A DNA stretch of 64,000 nucleotides from an uncultured Draconibacterium sp. (lineage in GTDB: Bacteria; Bacteroidota; Bacteroidia; Bacteroidales; Prolixibacteraceae): contig NZ_OY781365.1 of NCBI RefSeq assembly GCF_963676815.1, forward strand, positions 4,188,501-4,252,500. The letters are read 5' to 3'. This document shows positions 9,719 through 18,857 of this stretch, in pieces (within the stretch, counting starts at the first letter, position 1; each line of letters opens with the position of its first letter). A program made the translations under genes and the position numbers. The notes beneath the pieces are model-generated. The model searched no databases, had not been told where the DNA came from, and saw only the letters and a program-made list of their open reading frames with translations.

Positions 9719-11710
9719 ATGCCCAATTCTTTTAACATGACTATTATGAAAATGTTTTTTGTGGGATTACTGCTATTAATTGGTCTTTCTCGAGGATTTA
9801 CTCAAAATACAAATCAACCTTATACATCGGTTTGGTTTCCTAATGATTTATTGGTGTGGAAACCTTCCAAAGACCCCGATGCTACCTTTAATAAAAGCGG
9901 TGTTTCTTTACAACTACGCCCGGATAAAGAAATGTATAAGGTTAATAGTAATGCCAGAATTGGACAGGGAAAAATTAATTCACTATCTACATTTGGAGAA
10001 ACAAGTTTTAATCCTTCGCAGGGAAGCTTAAATATTAATTATAATGCTTTCAACTATTGGCAATATGTTGATGTCATGGTGTTTTGGGGTGGTTCCGCTA
10101 CAGAGGGTATTATTTTAGCTCCAAATCATGGAATAATTGACGCTGCTCACAGAAATGGAGTAAGAATATTAGGAACAGTATTTTTCCCACCAAACCATCA
10201 TGGTGGCAAATTGGAATGGGTAAAAGATTTTTTGATTAAATCTGATGAAAAATTCTTAATTGCAGATAAACTAATAGAAGTTGCCAATTATTATGGTTTT
10301 GATGGCTGGTTTATAAACCAGGAGACCTATGGAGGAGATAGGGATTTAGCCAAAAACATGATAGAATTTATTAAGTATTATCAGGAAAATTCAGATTTAG
10401 AACTGGAGTGGTATGATGCTATGATAGAGGATGGGAGAGTTATCTGGCAAGATGAACTTAATTCTAAAAATGATGGATATTTTCAATTTAACGATAAAAT
10501 ATTGGCCAATCACATGTTTATTGACTTTGGATGGAGTCGAAATAAATTACTGAAAACCAGGGAGTATGCAAAAAGTGTAGGGAGAAGTGAATATGATTTA
10601 TATGCGGCTGTAAACTTCCAGGATGTTGGTTATTACAATAAGGAGGATATTGAATCTATTTTCCCGGAAGGAGAAGACCATGTGATGTCTATGGGACTAT
10701 ATGTTCCGTCTTGGGTATATAATTCTGCAAATAGTATTCATGATTTTTATAACAAGGCTAATCTTTTTTGGGTTGGAGAAAATAAGGATCCGTCTACAAC
10801 TGAAAATGCTTCTGTATGGAATGGTATTGCACACTATATACCAGCGAAAACTTCAATTACAGAAATTCCATTTTCAACAAATTTTTGTGTCGGACAGGGT
10901 TGTGAATTTTATAAAGAAGGAACTGTTGTTTCTCCTAAATCGTGGGAAAGCAGGGGATGGAATAACATGTCGTTGCAAGATGTACTGCCCACCTGGCGAT
11001 GGCTTATAGAAAGTGAAGGTAAAAGATTAGAGGCACAGATTGATTTTACAGATGCTTATTACGGAGGAAATTGTATTTCTGTTTCGGGGCAATTAACAGC
11101 TGATAATTTACTGAGGATTTATAAAACAAAGGTCAATATAGAGCTTGGTACAAAACTGGAACTAGCTTTAAAATATAGGAAAACAGGTAATACAAATGCC
11201 CGGATTGCCTTAAAATTTGCCGATAATATGAATGAGTATGTATTAAGACCAATACCTAATATTAGTGATGGTAATTGGAATGTGCTGTCTTTTAATCTTT
11301 CCAGATATGTTGACCGACAATTGGTTGAGATCGCTATAAAATTTGATGATGCAAGTTTGTTAGACTATGAGTTAAAATTAGGCAGGATTTCTATTGCGAA
11401 TAAGGAACTGGGAGAGGTACTGCCAGTATCAAAAATTAAATTATTGAGACAGGTAAAAACTTCTGGGAATAAATATTCTTTAAGGTTAACATGGAATAAG
11501 TCGAAATCAGAAGTACGATATTACAATATATATAAGCGTAAAATTGATGGGACTTTAATTTATTTAGGAGGTACATCAAATAACTCTTTTTTTATACCTG
11601 AAGTAGAAAGGGAAATTGATGAGTTAGATTTTGAAGTTGCAATAGAGGCCGTGTCTGAAATATTTACACACTCTGAATTATCGGTAGAAAAATTTGATTG
11701 GGTAAGATAG
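9719..11710 (+). CDS. GH85 endo-beta-N-acetylglucosaminidase (ENGase)
   Basis: Hydrolyses the GlcNAc-beta-1,4-GlcNAc core of N-linked glycans and releases the glycan from protein. 663 aa with a signal peptide (MKMFFVGLLLLIGLSRGFTQ from an internal Met); starts at 9737 or 9746 are also possible. The barrel carries GH85 hallmarks: YVDVMVFWGG, NGVRILGTVFFPP, and the catalytic motif FDGWFINQET with Asn200 and Glu202 as the expected oxazoline-stabilising Asn and acid/base Glu. C-terminal beta-rich regions (about 400-560, then a fibronectin-like segment about 575-655) are probably accessory. No lipobox, so likely periplasmic or secreted. Last gene of locus 1. Confidence 0.9.
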   Translation: MPNSFNMTIMKMFFVGLLLLIGLSRGFTQNTNQPYTSVWFPNDLLVWKPSKDPDATFNKSGVSLQLRPDKEMYKVNSNARIGQGKINSLSTFGETSFNPSQGSLNINYNAFNYWQYVDVMVFWGGSATEGIILAPNHGIIDAAHRNGVRILGTVFFPPNHHGGKLEWVKDFLIKSDEKFLIADKLIEVANYYGFDGWFINQETYGGDRDLAKNMIEFIKYYQENSDLELEWYDAMIEDGRVIWQDELNSKNDGYFQFNDKILANHMFIDFGWSRNKLLKTREYAKSVGRSEYDLYAAVNFQDVGYYNKEDIESIFPEGEDHVMSMGLYVPSWVYNSANSIHDFYNKANLFWVGENKDPSTTENASVWNGIAHYIPAKTSITEIPFSTNFCVGQGCEFYKEGTVVSPKSWESRGWNNMSLQDVLPTWRWLIESEGKRLEAQIDFTDAYYGGNCISVSGQLTADNLLRIYKTKVNIELGTKLELALKYRKTGNTNARIALKFADNMNEYVLRPIPNISDGNWNVLSFNLSRYVDRQLVEIAIKFDDASLLDYELKLGRISIANKELGEVLPVSKIKLLRQVKTSGNKYSLRLTWNKSKSEVRYYNIYKRKIDGTLIYLGGTSNNSFFIPEVEREIDELDFEVAIEAVSEIFTHSELSVEKFDWVR

Positions 11711-11750
11711 TAAGTATAGAATTTTTTTAGTATAAATTGAAATAAGATTT

Positions 11751-13062
11751 CATTGGCGGGCACTTAAAACCCGCTGATTATTAATTGTTTATTTTTTAGT
11801 TCTTTGACATTTTTGTAATCGTATTTCGTAAGCACGTCTCTTATAGGAGTTTTGTCGAGTAGAGATATGCTAAGGATTTGTAGGATTTCGTAGATTGAGC
11901 GGTCAACTTTCAATCTGTTACCAATTATGGCAACAAGACAGTATGCGATGATCGCACAATACATTTGGATTTTTACAGCATTGAGGGTTGTTCCCCAAAA
12001 GGATTTTATCTTCAGATGCTGTTTCATCCACTTGAAAAACAGTTCTACTTCCCAACGCTTCTTATACAGATAAGCTATTTCGGTAGGTTTAAGTTCCATA
12101 TTGTTAGTAAGGAAAATTAATTCCTTATCTGATTCACAATCATAGTATTTTACTCTCCGAAGCTTTTCGGGATAATCTCTACTTGGGTAGTAAGTTTCCA
12201 GCTTGCCGATTTGATCATATTTAACTCCGGTTGCTTTGTCAACTGGGTTTGAATACATCCGTTTAAATCGCATGTTATCTTTTGCCCGTGTAACAAAGAA
12301 AGCCCGCTGCGGGTGAAGACGATACAGTCTTTTAAAATCAATGTAAGCTTTGTCGATCACATAAAAGCTTCCGGGCTCATATGAGATTAAATCAAGTGCA
12401 TTGACATCGTGCATTTTGGCATTTGAGATGTATAGAAACGCAGGTATTGATGTTTTAACATCATACAAAGTGTGCAGTTTTATGCCACCTTTTGTTTTCC
12501 GAAACTCAGCCCACCAAAATACGCTAAGACAAAGATCTATTGTTGATGAATCAAATGCATAAACATTGCCGTCAACGTTGACTTCAAAGTCCGACCTGTA
12601 GCAGCTTTTGCGTGCTTCCTTTATGAGAACATAAGCAAAATCTTCAAAGATTTTATAGCTACGTTTTTCATTGGCTTTGCCAAGGTTTCTCCGGGTTACT
12701 GTTGAACTAAATCCGAGATGATAATATTTGGATTTATGAGCTTCGAGACTTAAGAGTAAATCTCTCATACTGTCTCTTGAAGTTAGCTGTCCAAATACCA
12801 TACATAGCATTTGATTCCAACATGTAAAAGTTCTTACATACTTATTCCCGCTGTGTTTACTGACAATTCTATCGAATACACGTCTGGGTAAAAAATCTGT
12901 AAGTTGTGCGAAGATATATTTGCCTTGGTTCATGGATAATTGCTTGTTTACATGCAAAAATCCATATTTTCAATTCAAATCGTCACGCTACTAAAAATCG
13001 CTACAAGTACGACTAACAAAGAATTTCAAAGAACATTTTTTTATTTTTAGTACCCACTAGTG
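11751..13062 (-). mobile_element. IS4-family insertion sequence with 9-bp target-site duplication
   Basis: 1312-bp element. The ends are imperfect inverted repeats: CATTGGCGGGCACTTAAAA at the left against CACTAGTGGGTACTAAAAA read inward from the right (14 of 19 match). The direct repeat ATAAGATTT flanks it at 11742-11750 and 13063-13071, which fits the usual IS4-family duplication size. It carries one transposase gene on the minus strand and lies 40 bases after the GH85 stop codon. The intact duplication suggests a recent insertion with no later rearrangement. Confidence 0.88.
11764..12933 (-). CDS. IS4-family DDE transposase
   Basis: Catalyses transposition of the surrounding element. The start at 12933 (MNQGKYIFAQLTDFLPRRVF) was chosen because it begins at the conserved N-terminal helix; the frame is open eight codons further, to 12957. 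The DDE catalytic set is visible: VYAFDSSTID (first Asp), FYVIDKAYIDF (second Asp), and KKRWEVELFFKWMKQHLKI (Glu in the YREK-like block). The length of 389 aa is normal and no frameshift is seen, so it looks functional. It runs convergently with the GH85 gene, and its stop lies 13 bases inside the left inverted repeat end. Confidence 0.92.
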   Translation of the reverse strand: MNQGKYIFAQLTDFLPRRVFDRIVSKHSGNKYVRTFTCWNQMLCMVFGQLTSRDSMRDLLLSLEAHKSKYYHLGFSSTVTRRNLGKANEKRSYKIFEDFAYVLIKEARKSCYRSDFEVNVDGNVYAFDSSTIDLCLSVFWWAEFRKTKGGIKLHTLYDVKTSIPAFLYISNAKMHDVNALDLISYEPGSFYVIDKAYIDFKRLYRLHPQRAFFVTRAKDNMRFKRMYSNPVDKATGVKYDQIGKLETYYPSRDYPEKLRRVKYYDCESDKELIFLTNNMELKPTEIAYLYKKRWEVELFFKWMKQHLKIKSFWGTTLNAVKIQMYCAIIAYCLVAIIGNRLKVDRSIYEILQILSISLLDKTPIRDVLTKYDYKNVKELKNKQLIISGF

Positions 13063-13093
13063 ATAAGATTTATGATTAAATAGTTATTAGTTT

Positions 13094-13159
13094 ATTTACA
13101 GAGAGCTGTAAATTTAGTTTGGTTAGTTAGTTAAGCCCGGTGATTGCATCGGGCTTTTT
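13094..13159 (+). terminator. Two-hairpin transcription terminator (copy 1)
   Basis: First hairpin ATTTACAG-AGAG-CTGTAAAT (13094-13113), spacer TTAGTTTGGTTAGTTAGTT, then the terminator stem AAGCCCGGTG-ATTG-CATCGGGCTT (13133-13156) with one G.U pair and a T run. A near copy ends locus 2 at 28936-28997. Before the IS4 element inserted, this would have ended the GH85 operon, so it probably belongs to locus 1. Confidence 0.8.
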
Positions 13160-13196
13160 ATAATACAAAGCCCTCAATTTTGTCATATTATCAAAG

Positions 13197-13271
13197 ATCA
13201 AGGGGGACACCATTTCACGCCCTTTTGTTTTATTTTACCATTAAATGTAAAAATAGTGTTGTCCGCTTGAT
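13197..13271. repeat. 75-base imperfect fold-back in the gap before the sigma gene
   Basis: ATCAAGGGGGACACCA (13197-13212) is roughly complementary to GTGTTGTCCGCTTGAT (13256-13271), and the sequence between is itself partly self-complementary (TATTTTACCATT / AAATGTAAAAATA). It may be a small degenerate mobile-element remnant. No gene is seen in the rest of the 13160-13611 gap apart from the -7 box noted separately. Confidence 0.3.
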
Positions 13272-13539
13272 ATTTTCCACGAGGATCAAGGATATATAGA
13301 TTTTGACTCAGTTAAAAGAACACTATTATTGCAGAAAAAGATAATAGATATAGAATTAGGTGGTTGCTTCAAAATCAACGTTCTATTTCATATTTTATTT
13401 TTTGCTGATTGATATTGAATAATTTACCTCCAAAATATTAGAAGGACTGAATTTATCCTTTCATCTATAGAAGAGAAAAATCTTAATTCTAATTTATTTT
13501 TAACACCTACTGAAAGCTTTTCAAAGAATACCAAGATAA

Positions 13540-13547
13540 TATTTTTG
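13540..13547 (+). promoter_or_regulatory. Candidate Bacteroidota -7 box for the sigma gene
   Basis: TATTTTTG matches the Bacteroidota housekeeping consensus TAnnTTTG and lies 64 bases before the sigma-factor ATG. No clear TTTG at -33 was found. Confidence 0.4.
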
Positions 13548-13611
13548 TAAATAGCCAGCTTGAAAATATGTTTTTTAAGATAAGTTTATTTTCTTTGGAA
13601 GTATTCATATT

Positions 13612-14235
13612 ATGATTAGGTTGGAGAGTGATAAAGATATAAAAGAACTATTAAAGAGTATTGCGTTAAAGGGGGATGAACGGGCTTTCAAATTGCTTTT
13701 TGACAAATATTCTACTAGTCTTTATCAATTTTCATTTTCGTTTTTAAAAAATAAATCGTTGACCGAAGAGGTAGTCTCTGATGTGTTTTTTAGGGTTTGG
13801 TTAAACCGAAGTGAGTTGATAAATATCTTAAATCTAAAGTCGTATCTTTTTAAAGCAACATACAATACATCTATAAGTTACCTTACTCAACAAAATAAAA
13901 AAAGTGCCATCTCACTTGAAGAGGTAGAAGTTGAATTAGGCGTTGATTTGATCTGTCCAGAGACTGAATTGATTAATAAAGAACTAAAAGAACTGATAAG
14001 TGAGGCTATCGAGAATTTACCGCCGCGTTGCAAAATAATTTATAAAATGGCAAAGGTTGAGCAAATGAAGTATAAGGAAATTGCTGAACTTCTTGATATA
14101 TCCGTAAAAACGATTAACCATCAACTTTCAATTGCATTAAAAAGAATCGGAGAGGTTATAAAAAAGTATCTTCAGGATCAAGGGGACAATGGCGAATTTA
14201 TGATTCTGTTCCAGCTTTTTCTTCCTAAAAGATAG
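13612..14235 (+). CDS. ECF-type RNA polymerase sigma factor
   Basis: Redirects RNA polymerase to the locus 2 promoters when released by its anti-sigma partner. 207 aa. Region 2 spans about 20-90 (LLFDKYSTSLYQFSFSFLKN, then VVSDVFFRVW) and region 4 about 125-190 (ENLPPRCKIIYKMAKVEQMKY, with a DISVKTINHQLSIALKRI helix-turn-helix). This is the standard Bacteroidota ECF layout found next to FecR genes in polysaccharide loci. The last ~20 residues (GDNGEFMILFQLFLPKR) are unusually hydrophobic for this family and may be an addition. FecR follows after about 80 bases. Confidence 0.92.
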   Translation: MIRLESDKDIKELLKSIALKGDERAFKLLFDKYSTSLYQFSFSFLKNKSLTEEVVSDVFFRVWLNRSELINILNLKSYLFKATYNTSISYLTQQNKKSAISLEEVEVELGVDLICPETELINKELKELISEAIENLPPRCKIIYKMAKVEQMKYKEIAELLDISVKTINHQLSIALKRIGEVIKKYLQDQGDNGEFMILFQLFLPKR

Positions 14236-14316
14236 AAAATCAATTTTTTTTTAACTTTTACTTTAGGAGATTTTAAAATTACTTGTGTCTTAATAGATAT
14301 AGGTTGATAATTTTTT

Positions 14317-15315
14317 ATGAAAAGCTACAAGTTTTGGGAGAGCGTAAGCAGAAAAATTGCCGGAGAAGCAACCGGAAAGGATCATGCTAATGTACAGGAA
14401 TGGATGGAGGAGGAATACAATGAGAATGTTTATGAAAGACTGGTGCAAATTTGGAAATTTAACCCGATACAGACTCAAGATACTTCCAATATTTATAGAA
14501 AAGTACAATATCGAAAAAAGCAATACGGAAACAACAATGTTGTAAGCCTTTTTAAATATTATGGATTGCGTATTTCTGCCATTTTAATTTTCTTGGTTTT
14601 TTCGACTTTTGTAGTACACTATTTTTATGCAACCTCAAATAATTCGGTAATATATCAGGAGATCTCAGTTTCAAAAGGTAGTCGTTCCTATTTTAATTTA
14701 TCAGATGGAACTAAGGTATGGTTATCTAATAATTCGACCATTAGATTCCCATCATCATTTACAGGGAAGACACGTGAACTGGAAATAGAAGGAGAAGCTT
14801 ATTTTGAAGTGGCTCATAATCGACAAAAACCGTTTATTGTAAATCTTGGAGAAAACAGAATAAAAGTTCTGGGAACAAAGTTTTCGGTAATTGCCTACCC
14901 AAATGATAAAATTGTTAGGACTGATCTAATTGAGGGGGAAATTCAATTCGATATTGCTAAAGTGAGTGGCGATTTTGAATCATTTATATTGAAACCATCA
15001 CATAGTTTGATTTTTGATAAAACTTCAGGTAAATTATATGAAGATAAGGTCCCCGATGGTTTTTACGATTATTGGCAGAAAGGAATTTACGAGTTTAGAA
15101 ATGAAACACTGGAAGATTTGGCTGTAAAAATCGACCGTATTTACAATACCCAAATAGTCTTTGAAGATGAAAGTCTCAAAAAGAAGCGCTTCAGTGGAAC
15201 GATAAGCATCGACGACAATATTTTTACTTTCATTGAAGCGGTGAAAAGTATTTCTATTGATCCCATTACATATCGTTACACAGAAAATAAACTATATATA
15301 AACACTAAAGAATAA
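14317..15315 (+). CDS. FecR-family anti-sigma factor
   Basis: Inner-membrane anti-sigma factor that holds the adjacent ECF sigma factor and is thought to sense the STN domain of the downstream SusC. 332 aa: cytoplasmic N-terminus (about 1-80), one membrane segment (about 86-108, ISAILIFLVFSTFVVHYFYA), a periplasmic FecR domain (about 115-215, including LSDGTKVWLSNNSTIRFPSSF and EGEAYFEVAHN), and a C-terminal DUF4974-type domain (about 255-330, ETLEDLAVKIDRIYNTQIVF). The order sigma, FecR, SusC is the classic trans-envelope signalling arrangement. Confidence 0.93.
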   Translation: MKSYKFWESVSRKIAGEATGKDHANVQEWMEEEYNENVYERLVQIWKFNPIQTQDTSNIYRKVQYRKKQYGNNNVVSLFKYYGLRISAILIFLVFSTFVVHYFYATSNNSVIYQEISVSKGSRSYFNLSDGTKVWLSNNSTIRFPSSFTGKTRELEIEGEAYFEVAHNRQKPFIVNLGENRIKVLGTKFSVIAYPNDKIVRTDLIEGEIQFDIAKVSGDFESFILKPSHSLIFDKTSGKLYEDKVPDGFYDYWQKGIYEFRNETLEDLAVKIDRIYNTQIVFEDESLKKKRFSGTISIDDNIFTFIEAVKSISIDPITYRYTENKLYINTKE

Positions 15316-15353
15316 ACTTGCCTATGAAGAAAGATTGAACGTTAACGAAAAAA

Positions 15354-15438
15354 GCGGAAAATGCGTCAACATTTTCCGCCACTCAAAAGAAACTTATGTT
15401 TCATTATTTATCAATAACAGATAGCCGTGCAGGGCTAT
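15354..15438 (+). promoter_or_regulatory. Leader hairpins between fecR and susC
   Basis: A perfect 10-bp stem GCGGAAAATG-CGTCAA-CATTTTCCGC (15354-15379) is followed by a smaller hairpin ATAGCC-GTGCAG-GGCTAT (15421-15438), all within the 151-base gap before susC. There is no T run after the first, so it is more likely an mRNA processing or stability element, or a weak attenuator, than a full terminator. This gap should also hold the sigma-dependent susC promoter, which cannot be recognised from one example. Confidence 0.5.
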
Positions 15439-15466
15439 AAGTCCATTAACTAAACAGTACAAATGT

Positions 15467-18400
15467 ATGAAAAAAATAAGATTTTCAGGGGATATATATG
15501 CATTCTCCCCAACAAAAAAAATATTGCTTATGGCAAAGCTAACTACTTTATTTCTCCTAATCAGTTTTATGCAAATTTCTGCGAAGGTATATTCTCAGTC
15601 AGGAAAACTTGATTTGGAAATAAAGAATGCAACTATTAGAGAAGTATTTGAAGAAATAGAAGACAATAGCAAGTACCGTTTCTTTTACGATGACGATCAG
15701 ACAGACCTAAACCGTGAAGTAACCGTTAAGGTAAAGAACAACGAAATTTCTAAAGTTTTAACAATAGTGTTGGATGAAACTAATTTAACTTGGGAGGTAA
15801 AAGATAATTTAATTCTCATTCAATCAAAAGATGGTGTTATTAGAAATGAAACCGATGTTCAACAAAAAGTTATTACGGGGAAGGTTTCTGATGACAATGG
15901 TGAGCCTCTACCTGGTGTTACTGTAATGGTGAAAGGGACATCAAAAGGTACAGTAAGCTCATTTGATGGTACCTTTAGCTTAGCTAGCGTGTTGGATGGT
16001 GATGTATTAGTGTTTTCATTTATTGGAATGCGCACCCAGGAAATTAGATATGCAAATCAAATGTCATTCGATGTTGTGATGTTGGTTGATGCCATTGGGC
16101 TTGAGGAAGTAGTCGCAATTGGTTACGGTACACAGAAAAAAGCAAACCTAACTGGTTCTACATCAATTGTAGAGTCGGAAGATTTAATTAAAAGACCTGT
16201 TGTAAGAGGTGAATCTTTATTACAGGGGCGCGTAGCTGGTTTAAATATTGAGCAAAATTCAGGCCAGCCGGGTGACGAAGGATTTACCGTGCGATTACGC
16301 GGTATTGGAAGTTTTGGTAACTCATCACCTTTTGTTCTAGTTGATGGTATTGAAAGTAGTTTAAGTCAGATAAATCCCGCAGATATTGAAAATATTACCG
16401 TTCTAAAAGATGCTGCGTCTGCTGCTATTTATGGTTCAAGGGCTGCAAATGGGGTAATCTTGGTTACTACAAAAAGAGGAAGAAAGGAGCAGGCAATAAC
16501 TGAAGCCACTGTTGAAATTGGCGTTCAGAATGCGACCAGGTTACCAGATTATATCTATAATTCGGTAGAATACATGCAAATGTGGAATAAAGGTGCAGAG
16601 CACTCTGATATTTCAACGCGTTATCCTCAGGAGATGATTGATGCCTATCGGAATGCCGCTCCTGGTGATCCTCGCTATCCCAATTATAATTGGTTAGATA
16701 AAATGTATAATCCGGCATTACGCCAAAATTATCAGTTGTCGTTTAGCGGAGGTGGTAAAAAAAATACCTATTTCGTAAATCTTGGTTATGTAAATCAGGA
16801 TGGGATTATTGATGGCTACGGTTTAAAACAATATTCCGGACGATTTAATCTTGACATTGAGTTAAACGATTACATAAATGTTGGGACAAATACTGGAATA
16901 ATTTATAAAGATACAGAGGAACCTTATGCAGAGTCGCAAACTGAAATGATATTGTATATCAATACCATGCCTCCAACAATGAGTCCTTATTTATCGGATG
17001 GCACAGGTAGGTTCCCTTCTCGGGATATACCCGAAATTTGGCGTAACCGTAATCCACAAATGGTATTGGATAATGCTGGCGGAACAAATTACGACCAATA
17101 CATTATTACACCACAGGCCTATATAAACATTGAACCTTTTAAAGGACTTTCCTGGAAAACAACGGGTGCATGGCGCTACGACCTTACACGTAAACTACAT
17201 ACGATGTATCCAACTGATGGGTATGTGTTTACAACAAACAAATTCTATAGTGAATTTGAAACCTATACAGAAGGAGTATATCGTAACAACTGGTGGAGTT
17301 CAAATTTATACCTTAATTCTGTTATAAATTACGAAACAACTATCGGAGAGTCTCACAATTTAAGTGCTGTTTTAGGGTATGAACAACAAACCATGAATTA
17401 TGAGACCATGTACATTCATCGTCCTGAATATTCTAGTGTAACAACAACAGATATTGACGCAGGTAACTCAGAAGACCAATCGGTTTCAGGATTTACTTCA
17501 CAGTGGGCTTTACAATCTTATTTCGGTAGAATAGCCTACGATTATAAAGGGAAATATTTGGTAGAAGGTAATATTCGTTATGATGGAACTTCTAAAATTG
17601 CTGCGGCGAACCGGTGGGATTTATTTCCAAGTATGTCTTTGGGATGGAGAATTTCCGATGAATCCTTTATGGAATCTTTAGGGTGGATTGATAATTTGAA
17701 AATGAGGGCATCAGCAGGTCAGCTTGGAAATCAGAACAGTCTTAGTGATTATCCTTATCAAAGAACTCTTTCCTATGTAAATTATCCAATTAATGGTTCA
17801 TTGCAATCGGGAGTAGTTGGCAACGATATGGGGAATGATAACCTTGTATGGGAAGTATTAACAAGCTACAACGTAGGTTTGGATTACTCAATGCAAAAAG
17901 GATTGTTTGGTTTCGAATTGGATGTATACAAACGTATTACTGAGAATGGCATTAGTACAGCCCAAATTCCTGCTAGTGTTGGTAAGAATGCTCCACAAGA
18001 TAATTACAAGGAGATGGAGAACACGGGTATTGAAATCATGCTAAAACATTCCAACAAAATTGGAGAGTTTAGATACGACGTATCGGCAATTTTCGACAAG
18101 TATAATAATAAGATTACAAAAATTCGTGATGATTACTGGGGATTACGAAGCGAAGTTGAAGGACATCCTCTGGGAGAATGGTGGTTGCTCGACTGGACTG
18201 GAATATACCAGAATCAGAGTGAAATTGATAATCTTCCAATGTACGAACCATTTCGCTCACAAACAAAACCAGGTGATTTAATATTCAGGGACACAAATGG
18301 TGATGGAGAGATTACGGTGGAACCTGAAACTGGTGATAAAGTGTTTATGGCGGGAAGGCACCCAAAATTCTCATATTCTTTTAACCTGAATATGGAATGG

Positions 18401-18847
18401 AAAAACTTTGACATGAGTGCCTTTTTCCAGGGAATTGCCGGAAAGAAAATATGGTCGCGTTATTATGGCTGGGATCCGTTTGCACAAGGAGGGCCTCCAA
18501 CAACTATGTGGCGTAATGCCTGGGACGGAGAAGGTTCCACCAACTCAATGCCTGCATTGTATAACTGGAGTGGTTATAGTTATAAGCCAATTGATGGACA
18601 AACAAATGATTTCTTTTTACACGATGCGTCATATTTCAGGTTAAAAAACTTGCAAATTGGTTACAACCTGCCAGCTGCTGTTTGTAAAAAGATAGGGATA
18701 AGCAGGCTTCGAACCTATATTAGTGGGGATAATCTCTTTACGATATCAGAATATGAAGGCGATCCTGAAAGGGGAACATCTAGCTCTCATTATTCGGTTT
18801 ATCCACAACTTAAAACATATTCTTTAGGACTTAACCTCACCTTTTAA
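15467..18847 (+). CDS. SusC-family TonB-dependent transporter with N-terminal STN signalling domain (locus 2)
   Basis: Outer-membrane transporter that also signals. 1126 aa. After the signal peptide (..KVYSQS) comes an STN domain (about 48-125, LDLEIKNATIREVFEEIEDN), then a carboxypeptidase-regulatory-like domain (about 133-215), a plug with VLKDAASAAIYGSRAANGVI, and the barrel ending LNLTF. The STN domain is what contacts FecR in this family, so the three preceding genes form one circuit. The extra ~80 residues over the other two SusC proteins in the window are this domain. SusD starts 10 bases downstream. Confidence 0.95.
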   Translation: MKKIRFSGDIYAFSPTKKILLMAKLTTLFLLISFMQISAKVYSQSGKLDLEIKNATIREVFEEIEDNSKYRFFYDDDQTDLNREVTVKVKNNEISKVLTIVLDETNLTWEVKDNLILIQSKDGVIRNETDVQQKVITGKVSDDNGEPLPGVTVMVKGTSKGTVSSFDGTFSLASVLDGDVLVFSFIGMRTQEIRYANQMSFDVVMLVDAIGLEEVVAIGYGTQKKANLTGSTSIVESEDLIKRPVVRGESLLQGRVAGLNIEQNSGQPGDEGFTVRLRGIGSFGNSSPFVLVDGIESSLSQINPADIENITVLKDAASAAIYGSRAANGVILVTTKRGRKEQAITEATVEIGVQNATRLPDYIYNSVEYMQMWNKGAEHSDISTRYPQEMIDAYRNAAPGDPRYPNYNWLDKMYNPALRQNYQLSFSGGGKKNTYFVNLGYVNQDGIIDGYGLKQYSGRFNLDIELNDYINVGTNTGIIYKDTEEPYAESQTEMILYINTMPPTMSPYLSDGTGRFPSRDIPEIWRNRNPQMVLDNAGGTNYDQYIITPQAYINIEPFKGLSWKTTGAWRYDLTRKLHTMYPTDGYVFTTNKFYSEFETYTEGVYRNNWWSSNLYLNSVINYETTIGESHNLSAVLGYEQQTMNYETMYIHRPEYSSVTTTDIDAGNSEDQSVSGFTSQWALQSYFGRIAYDYKGKYLVEGNIRYDGTSKIAAANRWDLFPSMSLGWRISDESFMESLGWIDNLKMRASAGQLGNQNSLSDYPYQRTLSYVNYPINGSLQSGVVGNDMGNDNLVWEVLTSYNVGLDYSMQKGLFGFELDVYKRITENGISTAQIPASVGKNAPQDNYKEMENTGIEIMLKHSNKIGEFRYDVSAIFDKYNNKITKIRDDYWGLRSEVEGHPLGEWWLLDWTGIYQNQSEIDNLPMYEPFRSQTKPGDLIFRDTNGDGEITVEPETGDKVFMAGRHPKFSYSFNLNMEWKNFDMSAFFQGIAGKKIWSRYYGWDPFAQGGPPTTMWRNAWDGEGSTNSMPALYNWSGYSYKPIDGQTNDFFLHDASYFRLKNLQIGYNLPAAVCKKIGISRLRTYISGDNLFTISEYEGDPERGTSSSHYSVYPQLKTYSLGLNLTF

Positions 18848-18857
18848 TCTTTGAATT

